Assembly: GCA_020849725.1 (NCBI GenBank)
Contig: JADLAZ010000058.1
Location: 1 to 18,889 of the forward strand
DNA: 18,889 nt
DNA from: Chloroflexota bacterium
GTDB lineage: Bacteria; Chloroflexota; Chloroflexia; Thermomicrobiales; JADLAZ01
Direction of reading: 5' to 3'
Under the pieces are notes generated by a model that saw nothing but the letters and a program-made list of their open reading frames with translations, did not search any database and was not told the DNA's origin. Both the position numbers and the translations under genes were made by a program. Positions 1 to 8,112 of the stretch are shown piece by piece; the stretch's first letter is position 1, and the number at the start of each line of letters is the position of its first letter.

Positions 1-573
1 GGCGGTCAGGTACAGGCCGCGTTTGGGATAGCCAAGCGCGAGCGTGACCGTGGCCCTGATGGCCACCCCCGGCGCCGCGCCGGTGTCGGCCATCATACCC
101 GACGGCACGTCGATCGCCAGCACCCGTAGGCCACGCATCCGGGCCCACGCGTCATTCACCGCCGCGATAGCCGCGGCCGGCGCCCCGGTTGGCGCACGGC
201 TCAAGCCCGTGCCAAACAGGCCATCTAAGACGAGCGTCGCCCGAGCCAGTGCCCCGGCGAGCGCGTCGAGGTCCGCCAGAGGCGTGGCGTCCGCGAGCGT
301 GGCTTCGGCAACCGGCAGCGGCGCCTGGCGGCCGGGCGCGACCCACAGCGCCACCGGCCGGTTATCGCGCAGCAGGTCCGCCGCCGCCACCAGCGCATCA
401 CCACCATTATTGCCGGTCCCGACCAGCGCGACGACCGGGCCGGTCGGCGCTAGTCGCCGCGCTGCCGCCGCGACGGCTGCGCCCGCCGTCGCCATTAGCG
501 CCGGCTCCGGCATACCGAGACGGCCGGCCTGGGCTTCGAGGTCCTTCATCTCGGCGCTCGTGACGACTCGCAT
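1..573 (-). CDS. nnrE: NAD(P)H-hydrate epimerase (YjeF_N domain), N-terminal part, runs off left edge
   Basis: The reading frame is open from an ATG at 573 to the window edge (191 codons, no stop), so the C-terminus is missing. It matches the YjeF N-terminal domain: GTGNNGGDA at about residues 52-60 is the nucleotide and K+ binding loop, VLDGLFGTG (115-123) carries the expected catalytic Asp117, AIDVPSG follows at 153-159, and VTLALGYPKRGL at 176-187 is the typical late strand. The family epimerises R-NAD(P)HX to the S form for repair by the NnrD dehydratase; in many bacteria NnrD is fused behind this domain, which cannot be judged here. A GAGGGA ribosome site lies 3 nt before the ATG. The gene follows acpS by 54 nt on the same strand, a frequent acpS-nnrE pairing. 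The assignment is confident; the bifunctional form is unknown. Confidence 0.9.
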   Translation of the reverse strand, partial: MRVVTSAEMKDLEAQAGRLGMPEPALMATAGAAVAAAARRLAPTGPVVALVGTGNNGGDALVAAADLLRDNRPVALWVAPGRQAPLPVAEATLADATPLADLDALAGALARATLVLDGLFGTGLSRAPTGAPAAAIAAVNDAWARMRGLRVLAIDVPSGMMADTGAAPGVAIRATVTLALGYPKRGLYLTA

Positions 574-627
574 GGCTCCCTCGTCGATATCGCCGGCGTC
601 CGACCACACCACCCATGCCCCGTCGGT

Positions 628-1041
628 CTATCCTTCCGCCATGGCCGACCGGCAGGCGACGACCATGGCGATCGCCAGCGTGTCGGAGTGGGTCAGGCTG
701 ACCGACCAGGAGACCAGGCCCAGCGCCCGCGCCCGCTCGGCCGCCGCGCCATGCAACTGGACGTAGGGCTTGCCGCGGGCGTTGGCCAGCACCTCCATCT
801 CGCGCCAGCCGACGCCACGAATGCCCGTGCCGAGCGCCTTGGAGATCGCTTCTTTGGCGGCGAAGCGGGCCGCCAGCTCATCCGGCCGGCCGCGGCCGCG
901 CGCTGCCTCGCGCTCAGTAAAGACGCGCCGCAGCAGCCGCTCGCCCCAGCGGGCGTAGCTGGTCCGAAACCGGGCCAGATCGACGACGTCCACCCCGCAC
1001 TCACACAGCGCCGCGCCATCGGGATGGTCGGCCGTCAGCAC
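628..1041 (-). CDS. acpS: Holo-[acyl-carrier-protein] synthase
   Basis: This 137-residue protein transfers 4'-phosphopantetheine from CoA to a serine of acyl carrier protein in the cytoplasm. The family signature GVDVVDLARF is at residues 16-25 (metal-binding Asp18) and RFAAKEAISKALG at 59-71 (Glu64); VSLTHSDTLAIAMV near the C-terminus is also typical. The frame stays open up to 1176, but that extension lies inside the upstream dehydrogenase gene and has no family match. The GTG at 1041 is preferred because it overlaps the upstream TGA stop (1035-1037) by 7 nt, which suggests translational coupling, and it gives a normal family length (about 120-130 residues). The next gene downstream is nnrE. 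Confidence 0.9.
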   Translation of the reverse strand: MLTADHPDGAALCECGVDVVDLARFRTSYARWGERLLRRVFTEREAARGRGRPDELAARFAAKEAISKALGTGIRGVGWREMEVLANARGKPYVQLHGAAAERARALGLVSWSVSLTHSDTLAIAMVVACRSAMAEG

Positions 1042-2330
1042 CGTCCGACCCCGGCGTAGACGAAGCCGTGGCGGCGCACCTCGGCCGGGTCGTACAGATT
1101 GCGGCCGTCGACCATGATTGGCCGGCGCATTTGCCGGGCCACCCGCGTTAGGTCGACCTGCTTGAACTCGTTCCAATGGGTCAGCAGAATCACCGCGTCG
1201 GCGTCGGCCGCAGCGTCATACGGGCTGCGGCTGTACTCGATCTCGGGCAAGTAGCGGCGGGCATTATCCATCGACACCGGGTCATAGGCCCGCACGCGGG
1301 CGCCCTTCTGCACCAGGCCCTTGAGGATGTCGATCGCCGGCGCCTCGCGCATGTCGTCGGTGTCCGGTTTGAACGCCAGGCCCCAGGCGCCGATGGTCGC
1401 GCCATGCAAGTCGCCGAGAATGCGCTCGACCTTGAGCACGAATCGACGCCGCATCGCCTCGTTGATCTCGACCACGGCATTCAGCAATTGCGGATGGCAA
1501 TCGGTCGCTTCGGCCATGTAGGCCAGCGCCCGCACATCCTTCGGAAAGCACGATCCACCGAAGCCAATGCCGGCATCCAGAAAATGGCGACCGATGCGCT
1601 TGTCCAACCCCATGCCCTCGGCCACGACCCTCACGTCGGCGTGCAGCCGCTCGCAGATCTGAGCGACCTCGTTGATGAAGCTGATGCGCGTGGCCAGAAA
1701 GGCGTTGGCGGCGTACTTGATCATCTCGGCGGTGCGCAGGTCGGTCATCAGCACCGGAGCATTGAGCGGCGCGTACAGCTCGGCGACATGCTCGGCCGCC
1801 GCCGGATTGGTGCTGCCGAGTACGACCCGGTCAGGACTCATGAAGTCCTGAATAGCGGCGCCCTCGCGCAGGAACTCTGGGTTCGACACGACATCGAACG
1901 TGACGTCGTCGGAGGCGAACGGCGCCACGATCGAGGTCACCAGATCACCCGAGCCGATCGGCATGGTGCTCTTATTGATGATGGTCGTGTGGCCGCGCAT
2001 GGCCTGTCCGATCATCTGGGCCGCGCCGCGCACGGCGGTCATGTTCGCCTGACCGTTGCTGCCCGATGGCGTATCCACGGTGATAAAGCAGAACTCGGCC
2101 GACGGCAGCCCCGCGGCGTAGCTGGTGGTAAAGCGGAGGCGCCCGGCGCGCGCGTTGCGCACCACCATCTCCTCCAGGCCCGGCTCGTAGATGGGGATGC
2201 TGCCGGCCTGCAGCGCCGCAATCTTGCGCTCGTCGATGTCGATGCAGATGACGTCATTGCCCAGATCGGCAAAGCAGGCGCCCGTCACGAGACCGACGTA
2301 GCCTGTGCCGACAACCGCGATCATGCTCAC
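1035..2330 (-). CDS. ugd: UDP-glucose/GDP-mannose-type nucleotide-sugar 6-dehydrogenase
   Basis: The 431-residue cytoplasmic enzyme oxidises a nucleotide sugar to its uronic acid with two NAD+, most likely UDP-glucose to UDP-glucuronate for cell-surface glycans. The Rossmann motif GTGYVG is at residues 8-13, the substrate-domain segment EMIKYAANAFLA at about 202-213 holds the conserved Lys205, and GGSCFPKD at 258-265 holds the catalytic Cys261. A C-terminal binding domain starts near AWGLAFKPDTDD. The length is normal. The GTG at 2330 lies 5 nt after GGAGG; the ATG at 2324 would give the more usual N-terminus but with 11-nt spacing. It sits 93 nt after the FecR-domain gene and overlaps acpS, so a single transcript is plausible. 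Exact substrate (UDP-glucose, UDP-ManNAc or GDP-mannose) cannot be fixed from motifs alone. Confidence 0.92.
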   Translation of the reverse strand: MSMIAVVGTGYVGLVTGACFADLGNDVICIDIDERKIAALQAGSIPIYEPGLEEMVVRNARAGRLRFTTSYAAGLPSAEFCFITVDTPSGSNGQANMTAVRGAAQMIGQAMRGHTTIINKSTMPIGSGDLVTSIVAPFASDDVTFDVVSNPEFLREGAAIQDFMSPDRVVLGSTNPAAAEHVAELYAPLNAPVLMTDLRTAEMIKYAANAFLATRISFINEVAQICERLHADVRVVAEGMGLDKRIGRHFLDAGIGFGGSCFPKDVRALAYMAEATDCHPQLLNAVVEINEAMRRRFVLKVERILGDLHGATIGAWGLAFKPDTDDMREAPAIDILKGLVQKGARVRAYDPVSMDNARRYLPEIEYSRSPYDAAADADAVILLTHWNEFKQVDLTRVARQMRRPIMVDGRNLYDPAEVRRHGFVYAGVGRC

Positions 2331-2423
2331 CCGGACCTCCTCTGGTGGTTGCCGGCCCGCGGCGCGGACCAGAACCTGACACGCCTCCCGCGCTTGTGTG
2401 CGTCCCGCGTGCTGTCTGGTCGA

Positions 2424-3728
2424 CTACTCGCCTTCAATGGCCACCGACGCCACTGCCGAGGCGAAGTCATGTCCCGAGGCGTAGATGTCGAGGGTTTCCA
2501 GCAAGACTGGTTCGCTATCTCCCGATTTCGGACTCAGCCGCAGCAGGTCCTGAGTGAAGGTAAACCACTCATCCTGCCCTACTCTTACGCCGTTCGGCAC
2601 CGGAAGTTTCTGCTCGTTGTGGGTGTAGAAGCCGCGGTACCAGGCGACCGACCGGTTCTGGCGATCACGATAGGTGACCTTAACGATCACCGGATACTCA
2701 CTGTCAGCCACACCACCGCCAGACAGGCTGTGGTAGCGCACCTGGAGCAGCACGCGCAACTGCAGCGAGCGAACGTGGTCGAGCGGCAGGTTCAGCGACT
2801 GCTGAATGCCGTGAACCGCGTTGTCCTTGGCGTTCACACGGCGATCGAAGACGACGACCGGCTGAACGCGCCCGTTGATGTCTTCATGCACGATCTCAGT
2901 CGTGCCCCACAACTCGCCGCCGTCGCCACCCTGGTCGCGGGTCTCGCGCCAGTATTCCGGCCAAACTTCGTTGGCCGGCCCAACGGCCAGCGCCGAGAAG
3001 TCCCCATTGCGGATGAAATCAAGCGGCAGCGACTCGGGCTGCGCCAGGCGCGCGGCGGTGCCCTGCACCAGTGCCTGGCCGGCCGGCAGCGTGACCCACT
3101 CCGTCCCGTAGCCGACCTCCGCCACACCGGACTGTACCGAGATCAGCGACTCACGGCTACCAACCTGCGCCAGGTCAGTAGGGCCATCGTCGATGGCGCG
3201 GAGGCGAATGCTCACGTCCATCGGGCGATCCGACTGGCCGTCCACCTCGACGACCAAGCCATTAACCAGCGTCGTGTACCGGCCAGTCTGATAGTCGCGC
3301 AGCGGCGGCACGACCAGGCGCAGCCAGCCTTCGCGCTGACTCACCTGAATTCGCTTCTCGCTGGCCACGAAGCGTGACGCGCTCATGTCGTCAAGGGTTA
3401 CCAGCGCGCCTTCAGCCAGCGCCAGGTGGCTGCCGTCAAACAGGACCACTCGGGCTGACACACCGACGGGGGTCTTGATCGTGTCACCGACACGCACCGA
3501 CTCGCCGGCGCGGACCTGTTTGAAGCGCGTCTCATTGGCCGGCTGGAGTAATACTTCGCCCACCGTCTCCAGCACGCCTTCGCGCGGCTCCATCGCGCTC
3601 CGGCCGTACATGTACAGACCGCTGACAATCGTGCCGGCGACGAGTGCGAACCCGATGAAAGCCAAGCCGAGGACGACCCAGGCCCGTCGGATCAGCGCTC
3701 CGGTCGTGAGAGGGAGGTCGGCCGCCAT
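2424..3728 (-). CDS. Membrane-anchored FecR-domain protein with C-terminal beta-rich domain
   Basis: The 434-residue protein begins with a short cytoplasmic stretch and one hydrophobic segment at about residues 17-39 without a cleavage site, so it is probably a single-pass protein with most of its mass outside. Residues about 72-220 read as a FecR-like domain: RAGESVRVGDTIKTPVG followed by VVLFDGSHLALAEGALVTLDD. From about 238 (FIRNGDFSALAVGPANEVWPE) the sequence looks like a jelly-roll or carbohydrate-binding-like domain; that is inference. The frame is open up to 3893, but the ATG at 3728 has a good site (AGGA, 2 nt plus) and starts just before the membrane segment. No anti-sigma partner, sigma factor or TonB receptor lies nearby, so this is not a classical FecR regulator. 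Location upstream of ugd suggests a role in the envelope or surface polysaccharide. Confidence 0.75.
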   Translation of the reverse strand: MAADLPLTTGALIRRAWVVLGLAFIGFALVAGTIVSGLYMYGRSAMEPREGVLETVGEVLLQPANETRFKQVRAGESVRVGDTIKTPVGVSARVVLFDGSHLALAEGALVTLDDMSASRFVASEKRIQVSQREGWLRLVVPPLRDYQTGRYTTLVNGLVVEVDGQSDRPMDVSIRLRAIDDGPTDLAQVGSRESLISVQSGVAEVGYGTEWVTLPAGQALVQGTAARLAQPESLPLDFIRNGDFSALAVGPANEVWPEYWRETRDQGGDGGELWGTTEIVHEDINGRVQPVVVFDRRVNAKDNAVHGIQQSLNLPLDHVRSLQLRVLLQVRYHSLSGGGVADSEYPVIVKVTYRDRQNRSVAWYRGFYTHNEQKLPVPNGVRVGQDEWFTFTQDLLRLSPKSGDSEPVLLETLDIYASGHDFASAVASVAIEGE

Positions 3729-3863
3729 GTTCCTGCCCCGCGCTCCGGTCACCGTCAGCCCCACCACGGGCTGGCACGCGTGCAACGCTGCAACCCAGCC
3801 GGCGGCACCAACTGTCGGCGCGCATGCCACCATCACGACGCGGGCAACCGCGGCCCAGACCTT

Positions 3864-3893
3864 ATGGTACGCTCCGCCGGCCGACCCTGTCAA
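3864..3893 (-). promoter_or_regulatory. Candidate promoter for the FecR-ugd-acpS-nnrE cluster
   Basis: On the minus strand a perfect TTGACA (3893-3888) is followed after 18 nt by TACCAT (3869-3864, four of six -10 positions). Transcription would start near 3857, about 130 nt before the FecR-domain gene. It lies in the divergent gap with the methyltransferase. Supported only by consensus match. Confidence 0.4.
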
Positions 3894-3949
3894 AGCGCTC
3901 GACTGGTCGGGGCACAGAGACTGAGGGATGACTTGCCGCGGAGGCGAGC

Positions 3950-4579
3950 GTGCGACGACGGCTGCTACAGATGCTTTTCGGCCTGCTCTACGCGCCGCTG
4001 GCGCCGGTCTACGATACCGTCAGCCAGGTGGCATTCGCCGGTGAGTGGGCGGCGTGGAGGCGGCTGGCGTTGCGACACATCGGTGACCCGCCGGTCGTCG
4101 AGCTTGGCTGCGGCACCGGCCGCGCACAGGCCGATCTAAGGGCGCTCGGCCTGGTCGCCGTCGGCATCGATATCGCGGCGCCGATGCTGCGCCAGGCGCG
4201 CCGGCACGTCCCTGGTCGGCTGGTGCGGGCGTCGGCACTGCGTCTGCCGCTCCGAGACGCCAGCGCCGGCACGCTGCTGTCGCTCTTTCCGGCTCCCTAC
4301 ATCCTGGAGCCTGCCACCTGGCACGAAGCCGAGCGTGTGCTGCGCCCCAGTGGCCGCCTGGTAGTCGCCACTCACGGCTGGCTGGACAGTGCCGACCCGC
4401 ACCGGCGTATGCTGGCCGCGGGGCATCAACTGGTCACCGGGCGCGGCGGCGTCGTGCTGCCATTGCCCACTAGCCGGCTCACAACGCGAACGGTTGTCGA
4501 GCGCAGCCGGCACGGCTGGGTTCAATTGCTCATCGCGACGCAGCCCGCTACCGGCGCCGAGTCAGCCGCCGCGACGTAG
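3950..4579 (+). CDS. Class I SAM-dependent methyltransferase
   Basis: This 209-residue protein has the class I methyltransferase fold signatures: motif I VVELGCGTG (residues 49-57) for SAM binding, GIDIAAPML (72-80) with the acidic residue Asp74 at the end of strand 2, ASALRLPLRDASAG (94-107) and the post-motif RVLRPSGRLVV (129-139). The N-terminal APLAPVYDTVSQVAF resembles the region that precedes motif I in UbiE-like enzymes. The substrate is unknown. The GTG start at 3950 has GGAGG 4 nt upstream (GGAGGCGAGC before GTG). Its last 18 nt overlap the end of the convergent tatB-like gene. It diverges from the FecR-domain gene with 221 nt between starts; no strong plus-strand promoter was seen there. 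Confidence 0.85.
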   Translation: MRRRLLQMLFGLLYAPLAPVYDTVSQVAFAGEWAAWRRLALRHIGDPPVVELGCGTGRAQADLRALGLVAVGIDIAAPMLRQARRHVPGRLVRASALRLPLRDASAGTLLSLFPAPYILEPATWHEAERVLRPSGRLVVATHGWLDSADPHRRMLAAGHQLVTGRGGVVLPLPTSRLTTRTVVERSRHGWVQLLIATQPATGAESAAAT

Positions 4580-5203
4580 CGGCCGAGTATAGGTCGGTCG
4601 ATCAGCGCGCGGTTGCCGCCGTGGCGGCGCCATCACCGCCACCGCCTCCGGCGCGGCGTGGCCGTTGGCCTCGGGCGCGATGACCGGCCGCGGCGAGCGC
4701 GGCATCAGCACGACCTCGTCGAGGTCGAATACCGACACATCGACGCGCGGGTCATCCTTGGTCGCCGCCGGCGGCGCGCTGGCACTCATGTCCGCCTCCT
4801 GACTGGCGCCGTCATGACTGGTCGCCAGCGCGGTCACGCCTGGCGATGCCGGCGCCCAGGTCTGCATGCCGTCGCCGGGAGTGCCGTAGGCGGCGGTCTC
4901 GGTCGCCTCTGTGCCCTGGCTGAGCGCCGCCACCTGGCGCATCTCGTTCGCCAGGTCGGCCTGGACCCCGCGCAACTCGTTCTGCAGGTCCTGCGTGACG
5001 TTGCGGAGTTCCTCGAACTCCGTGCTGAACTCCTTCGTCACCTCGCGGAACTCGGTCGTGATGTCGGCAGACCAGCGGCGAAACTGACCGACCCAGCGGC
5101 CAAGCTGCATCGCCGCCTGTGGCAGCCGATCCGGCCCGAACACAAGCAGCGCGACGACGAAGATCAGCAGAATCTCAAATGGCCCGATGCCGAAGAAGGT
5201 CAT
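4562..5203 (-). CDS. tatB: Sec-independent protein translocase subunit, TatB-like
   Basis: The 213-residue product has the TatA/B layout: a short N-terminal membrane segment (about residues 5-23, IGPFEILLIFVVALLVFG), the hinge FGPDRLP (22-28), an amphipathic helix (about 29-60), then a predicted coiled coil rich in Glu, Leu and Gln to about 95 and a long low-complexity hydrophilic tail. The early glutamate (Glu10 in IGPFE) matches the TatB pattern (IGFSE in Escherichia coli) rather than the glutamine usual in TatA, so TatB is preferred. The Tat pathway exports folded proteins across the cytoplasmic membrane. The ATG at 5203 has GGAGG 5 nt upstream; the longer open frame lacks family similarity. 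tatC is not adjacent. The stop overlaps the methyltransferase 3' end by 18 nt. Confidence 0.82.
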   Translation of the reverse strand: MTFFGIGPFEILLIFVVALLVFGPDRLPQAAMQLGRWVGQFRRWSADITTEFREVTKEFSTEFEELRNVTQDLQNELRGVQADLANEMRQVAALSQGTEATETAAYGTPGDGMQTWAPASPGVTALATSHDGASQEADMSASAPPAATKDDPRVDVSVFDLDEVVLMPRSPRPVIAPEANGHAAPEAVAVMAPPRRQPRADRPTYTRPLRRGG

Positions 5204-5278
5204 CCCGGCCTCCACGCCAGCCACACCGGCGCCGGGCCAGCAGGAGCCTCGCCGCGCACGGTCGCTCGTCGCTCGCAG

Positions 5279-5287
5279 AGTATACCA
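5279..5287 (-). promoter_or_regulatory. Candidate extended -10 element for tatB
   Basis: On the minus strand TGG directly precedes TATACT (5284-5279), giving an extended -10 (TGnTATACT, five of six core matches). No good -35 was found at 17-18 nt. The same bases read TATACC on the plus strand (5281-5286), a weaker -10 candidate for the divergent glycosyltransferase operon. Confidence 0.4.
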
Positions 5288-5405
5288 TCGGCCCGCGTCC
5301 AGCTTGCCGCGTGGTAGCCAGCGCAGCCTCCCGCTGCCATACTCGTTGCCCAGCCAGGCGGTCCGGTCCTGGCGGCGCTCCCTCATGACAGCAGGAGTGC
5401 TCCCG

Positions 5406-6545
5406 TTGCACGTCGTGATAGACGCCCGGCTAGCCGGTCAGCGTCCGGGCGGCATCGCCACGTACAGTCGCGAGCTGTGCCAAGCACTGGCCACGATGCC
5501 GGGCGGCCCACGCCTGACCGTCCTGCGACACCGCCACGCCACGCCGCTGCCAATCCCGGCCGCGACTGGCCAGCGGCGGGCGCTGACGCCGGCCCATCAC
5601 CGCTGGGAAAGCGTTACCCTTGGCCTTGAAGTGGCCGCGCTGCGGCCTGATCTCCTGCACGCCACCGATGTCGTGCCCCCGGCGCTGCGACGCTGGCCCT
5701 GCGTGACAACCGTCCACGATGTCGCCTTCTTGCGCTGGCCGGAGGTGCTGGCCAGCGACGGCCGTCGCTACTACGGCCAGATTCACCAGGCGGTGACTAC
5801 GGCCGACCACGTCATCGCCGTCTCCGAGACCACACGGCGCGACCTGCGCGACTACCTGGGCCTGGCCGACGCGCGCGTGACGGTCGTGCCGCAAGGGGTC
5901 GGCGCGGTCTTCCAGCCACTGGCGCCGGCCGCACGGGCGGCGGCGGTGGTAGCCGCGGCGGCGCGGCCGGCAGTGGCCGCGCTGGCGCTCGGCGAGGCTG
6001 GCGCCTACTACCTGACAGTCGGCACGATCGAGCCGCGCAAGAACCTGCCGCTGCTGCTGGCCGCCTACGACCGGCTGGCGGCGCGCTGGCCGGCGGCGCC
6101 GCGGCTCGTGCTGGCCGGCAGTGAGGGCTGGCTGGCCGACGACACCTGGCGGGCGCTGGCAGCGATGACCGCCCGCGATCGGGTGACCTGGGTCGGCCGG
6201 CCGACGCTGGGCGAGCTGGCGGTGCTGTACGCCGGCGCGCTGGCGCTGGCATTTCCGTCGCGCTACGAGGGCTTCGGCCTGCCGGCACTTGAAGCGATGG
6301 CCTGTGGCACACCGGTGCTGGCGGCCGACCGATCAGCGCTGCGCGAGGTCGTCGGCACGGCCGGCTGGTTGCTGGCGCCGGACGACGTCGCCACCTGGAG
6401 CGACGCGCTGGCCGAGATCGCCATCAACGACGGCGAGCAGGCTCGCCTGGCCGCCGCTGGCATGGCGCGGGCAGCCCAGTTCACCTGGGCTGCCACGGCC
6501 AGCGCGACGATGGCGGTGTATCGAGCGGTACTGACCGGTGCCTAA
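5406..6545 (+). CDS. Glycosyltransferase family 4-type protein
   Basis: With the TTG start at 5406 the protein has 379 residues and begins MHVVIDARLAGQRPGGIATY, the normal N-terminus of GT4 enzymes of the RfaB/mannosyltransferase kind. AGGAG (5393-5397) lies 8 nt upstream. An in-frame ATG at 5385 has no clear ribosome site and would add seven residues. Further signatures are VGTIEPRKNLPLLL at about 205-218 (nucleotide-sugar loop) and EGFGLPALEA at 288-297, the EX7E motif of retaining GT-B transferases. It would transfer a sugar from a nucleotide donor to a surface glycan or lipid; donor and acceptor are unknown. It diverges from tatB (202 nt between starts) and leads a plus-strand run ending at meaB. 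Its stop overlaps the pth start. Confidence 0.85.
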   Translation: MHVVIDARLAGQRPGGIATYSRELCQALATMPGGPRLTVLRHRHATPLPIPAATGQRRALTPAHHRWESVTLGLEVAALRPDLLHATDVVPPALRRWPCVTTVHDVAFLRWPEVLASDGRRYYGQIHQAVTTADHVIAVSETTRRDLRDYLGLADARVTVVPQGVGAVFQPLAPAARAAAVVAAAARPAVAALALGEAGAYYLTVGTIEPRKNLPLLLAAYDRLAARWPAAPRLVLAGSEGWLADDTWRALAAMTARDRVTWVGRPTLGELAVLYAGALALAFPSRYEGFGLPALEAMACGTPVLAADRSALREVVGTAGWLLAPDDVATWSDALAEIAINDGEQARLAAAGMARAAQFTWAATASATMAVYRAVLTGA

Positions 6546-7113
6546 GCTGATCGTCGGCCTCGGCAATCCCGGCCGCGAGTACGCGCGGACGCGCCACAAC
6601 GCTGGCCAGATGGTCATCGATGCGCTGGCTGCGCGCCTCGGCTGGCGTCTGACGGCTGGGCGCGGGCGTGCCGACGTCGCGCGCGGCGTGGCGGCCGGCG
6701 AGCCGGTCGTGCTGGCTCGACCACGCGGCTTCATGAATGCCAGTGGCGAGACCGTCGCCGCTCTGACCGACTTCTATCGGGTCGCTGCGTCCGACCTGCT
6801 GATCGTCTGCGATGACCTCGATCGGCCGTTCGGCGCCTTGCGCTTGCGCGCCGATGGGTCGTCGGGCGGCCACAACGGCCTGCGCTCGATCATCGCACAC
6901 CTGCACCGCCACGACTTCGCCCGGCTCAAGATCGGCATCGGCCGGCCGCCGCCGGCCGTGCCGGCCGACCGCTACGTGCTGCAGCCCTTCGCTCCGGTCG
7001 AGCGCGAGACGCTGCCACTGGTCGTCACCACCGCGGCCGACGTCGTCGAGTGCTGGCTGCGCGACGGATTGGCAGCGGCAATGACGCGCTACAACGGCTG
7101 GACGCCGCCTTGA
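6538..7113 (+). CDS. pth: Peptidyl-tRNA hydrolase
   Basis: The 191-residue cytoplasmic enzyme recycles peptidyl-tRNA released from stalled ribosomes by cleaving the ester bond. All active-site residues of the bacterial Pth family are visible: Asn10 in GLGNPG, catalytic His20 in TRHNAG, Asn67 in FMNASG, Asp93 in VCDDLD, and Asn113 in SGGHNGLRS. Length matches the family (about 190). The GTG start at 6538 overlaps the last 8 nt of the glycosyltransferase gene and has no strong ribosome site of its own, so translation is likely coupled. Sixty-four nt separate it from the dehydrogenase gene downstream. Confidence 0.96.
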   Translation: MPKLIVGLGNPGREYARTRHNAGQMVIDALAARLGWRLTAGRGRADVARGVAAGEPVVLARPRGFMNASGETVAALTDFYRVAASDLLIVCDDLDRPFGALRLRADGSSGGHNGLRSIIAHLHRHDFARLKIGIGRPPPAVPADRYVLQPFAPVERETLPLVVTTAADVVECWLRDGLAAAMTRYNGWTPP

Positions 7114-7177
7114 CGCTGGCCACCGGCGCGCGAACAATCGCACAGGGTCGAAAGGCACCGCTCGGAGGGCGCGCAGC

Positions 7178-8071
7178 GTGGAGATCACCGCCGTCACCGT
7201 CATCGGCGCTGGCACAATGGGCAGCGGCATCGCCCAGGTCTGCGCCGTGGCCGGGTTGCCGGTCACCCTGATCGACGCCGACGCCACGGCGCTGGCGCGC
7301 GGCCGGGCCGGCATCGCCGAGCGGCTGGCGCGAGCCGCCGAGCGCGGCCGGCTGCCGGCCGACGCCGCGCAGGCGGCTCAGGCGCGGCTGGCGACGGCGA
7401 CCACGCTCGATGCCGTCGCCAGCGACCTCGTCATCGAGGCGATCATCGAGGCGCTGCCGGCCAAGGCTGAGCTGTTCGCGACCCTCGACCGGTGCTGTCC
7501 GCCGACGACGGTGCTAGCCTCGAACACCTCCAGTCTGTCGATCACACGACTCGGCGGCGCGACGCGGCGGCCCGACCGGGTGGTCGGTCTGCACTTTTTC
7601 AACCCGGCGCCGGTGATGGCGCTGGTAGAGGTCGTGCGTGGCCTCGCCACCAGCGATGAGACGGTTGCGGCGATGGTCGCGATGGCCCGGCGGCTGGACA
7701 AAACACCGCTGGTGATCGCCGATGCGCCCGGCTTCGCCGCCAACCGGATCATGCTGCCAATGCTCAATGAGGCGATGTTCGCACTGATGGAAGGCGTCGC
7801 CGATGCGGCGACGATAGACGCGGCGCTGACGCTAGGCTTCAATCATCCCCTCGGGCCGCTGGCACTGGCGGACATGATCGGCCTCGACGTCGTGCTAGCG
7901 GCTATCGAGGCGCTGCACCACGACCTGGGCGACGACAAGTACCGTCCCTGCCCGCTGCTGCGCCGCCTGGTCGCTGCCGGCCACCTCGGTCGCAAGACCG
8001 GCCGCGGCGTCTTCGCCTATCACGACCGGGGCCAACGTCTGGAGGCGCCGCTTTCCGCCAGTGGCGCCTGA
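7178..8071 (+). CDS. 3-hydroxyacyl-CoA (3-hydroxybutyryl-CoA-type) dehydrogenase
   Basis: The 297-residue protein has the length and motifs of short, single-function 3-hydroxyacyl-CoA dehydrogenases. The NAD(P) fold is [13 protein letters not shown] (residues 8-20) with Asp33 after strand 2. SNTSSLSIT (115-123) and [15 protein letters not shown] (139-153) follow; His139 and Glu151 form the expected catalytic pair. [18 protein letters not shown] (182-199) opens the C-terminal dimer domain. It interconverts 3-hydroxyacyl-CoA and 3-oxoacyl-CoA, in butyrate/PHB or fatty-acid metabolism. The GTG at 7178 has GGAGG upstream at about 9 nt. It is followed after 41 nt by the B12-binding mutase subunit, consistent with an acyl-CoA operon. 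Cofactor choice (NAD or NADP) is not decided. Confidence 0.9.
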   Translation: MEITAVTVIGAGTMGSGIAQVCAVAGLPVTLIDADATALARGRAGIAERLARAAERGRLPADAAQAAQARLATATTLDAVASDLVIEAIIEALPAKAELFATLDRCCPPTTVLASNTSSLSITRLGGATRRPDRVVGLHFFNPAPVMALVEVVRGLATSDETVAAMVAMARRLDKTPLVIADAPGFAANRIMLPMLNEAMFALMEGVADAATIDAALTLGFNHPLGPLALADMIGLDVVLAAIEALHHDLGDDKYRPCPLLRRLVAAGHLGRKTGRGVFAYHDRGQRLEAPLSASGA

Positions 8072-8112
8072 CGCGTCCACCTGGGCAGCGGACACAGCAA
8101 GAGGAGATGCCC

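Noticed and set aside
1176..3377. Long plus-strand open frame opposite ugd and the FecR-domain gene
   Set aside because: It is antisense to two genes with clear family motifs, its His/Arg/Gln-rich translation fits no family, and long antisense frames are common in high-GC DNA.
3729..3893. Upstream extension of the FecR-domain protein to 3893
   Set aside because: The start would be the TTG of the -35 box itself, and the ATG at 3728 has a ribosome site and sits directly before the membrane segment.
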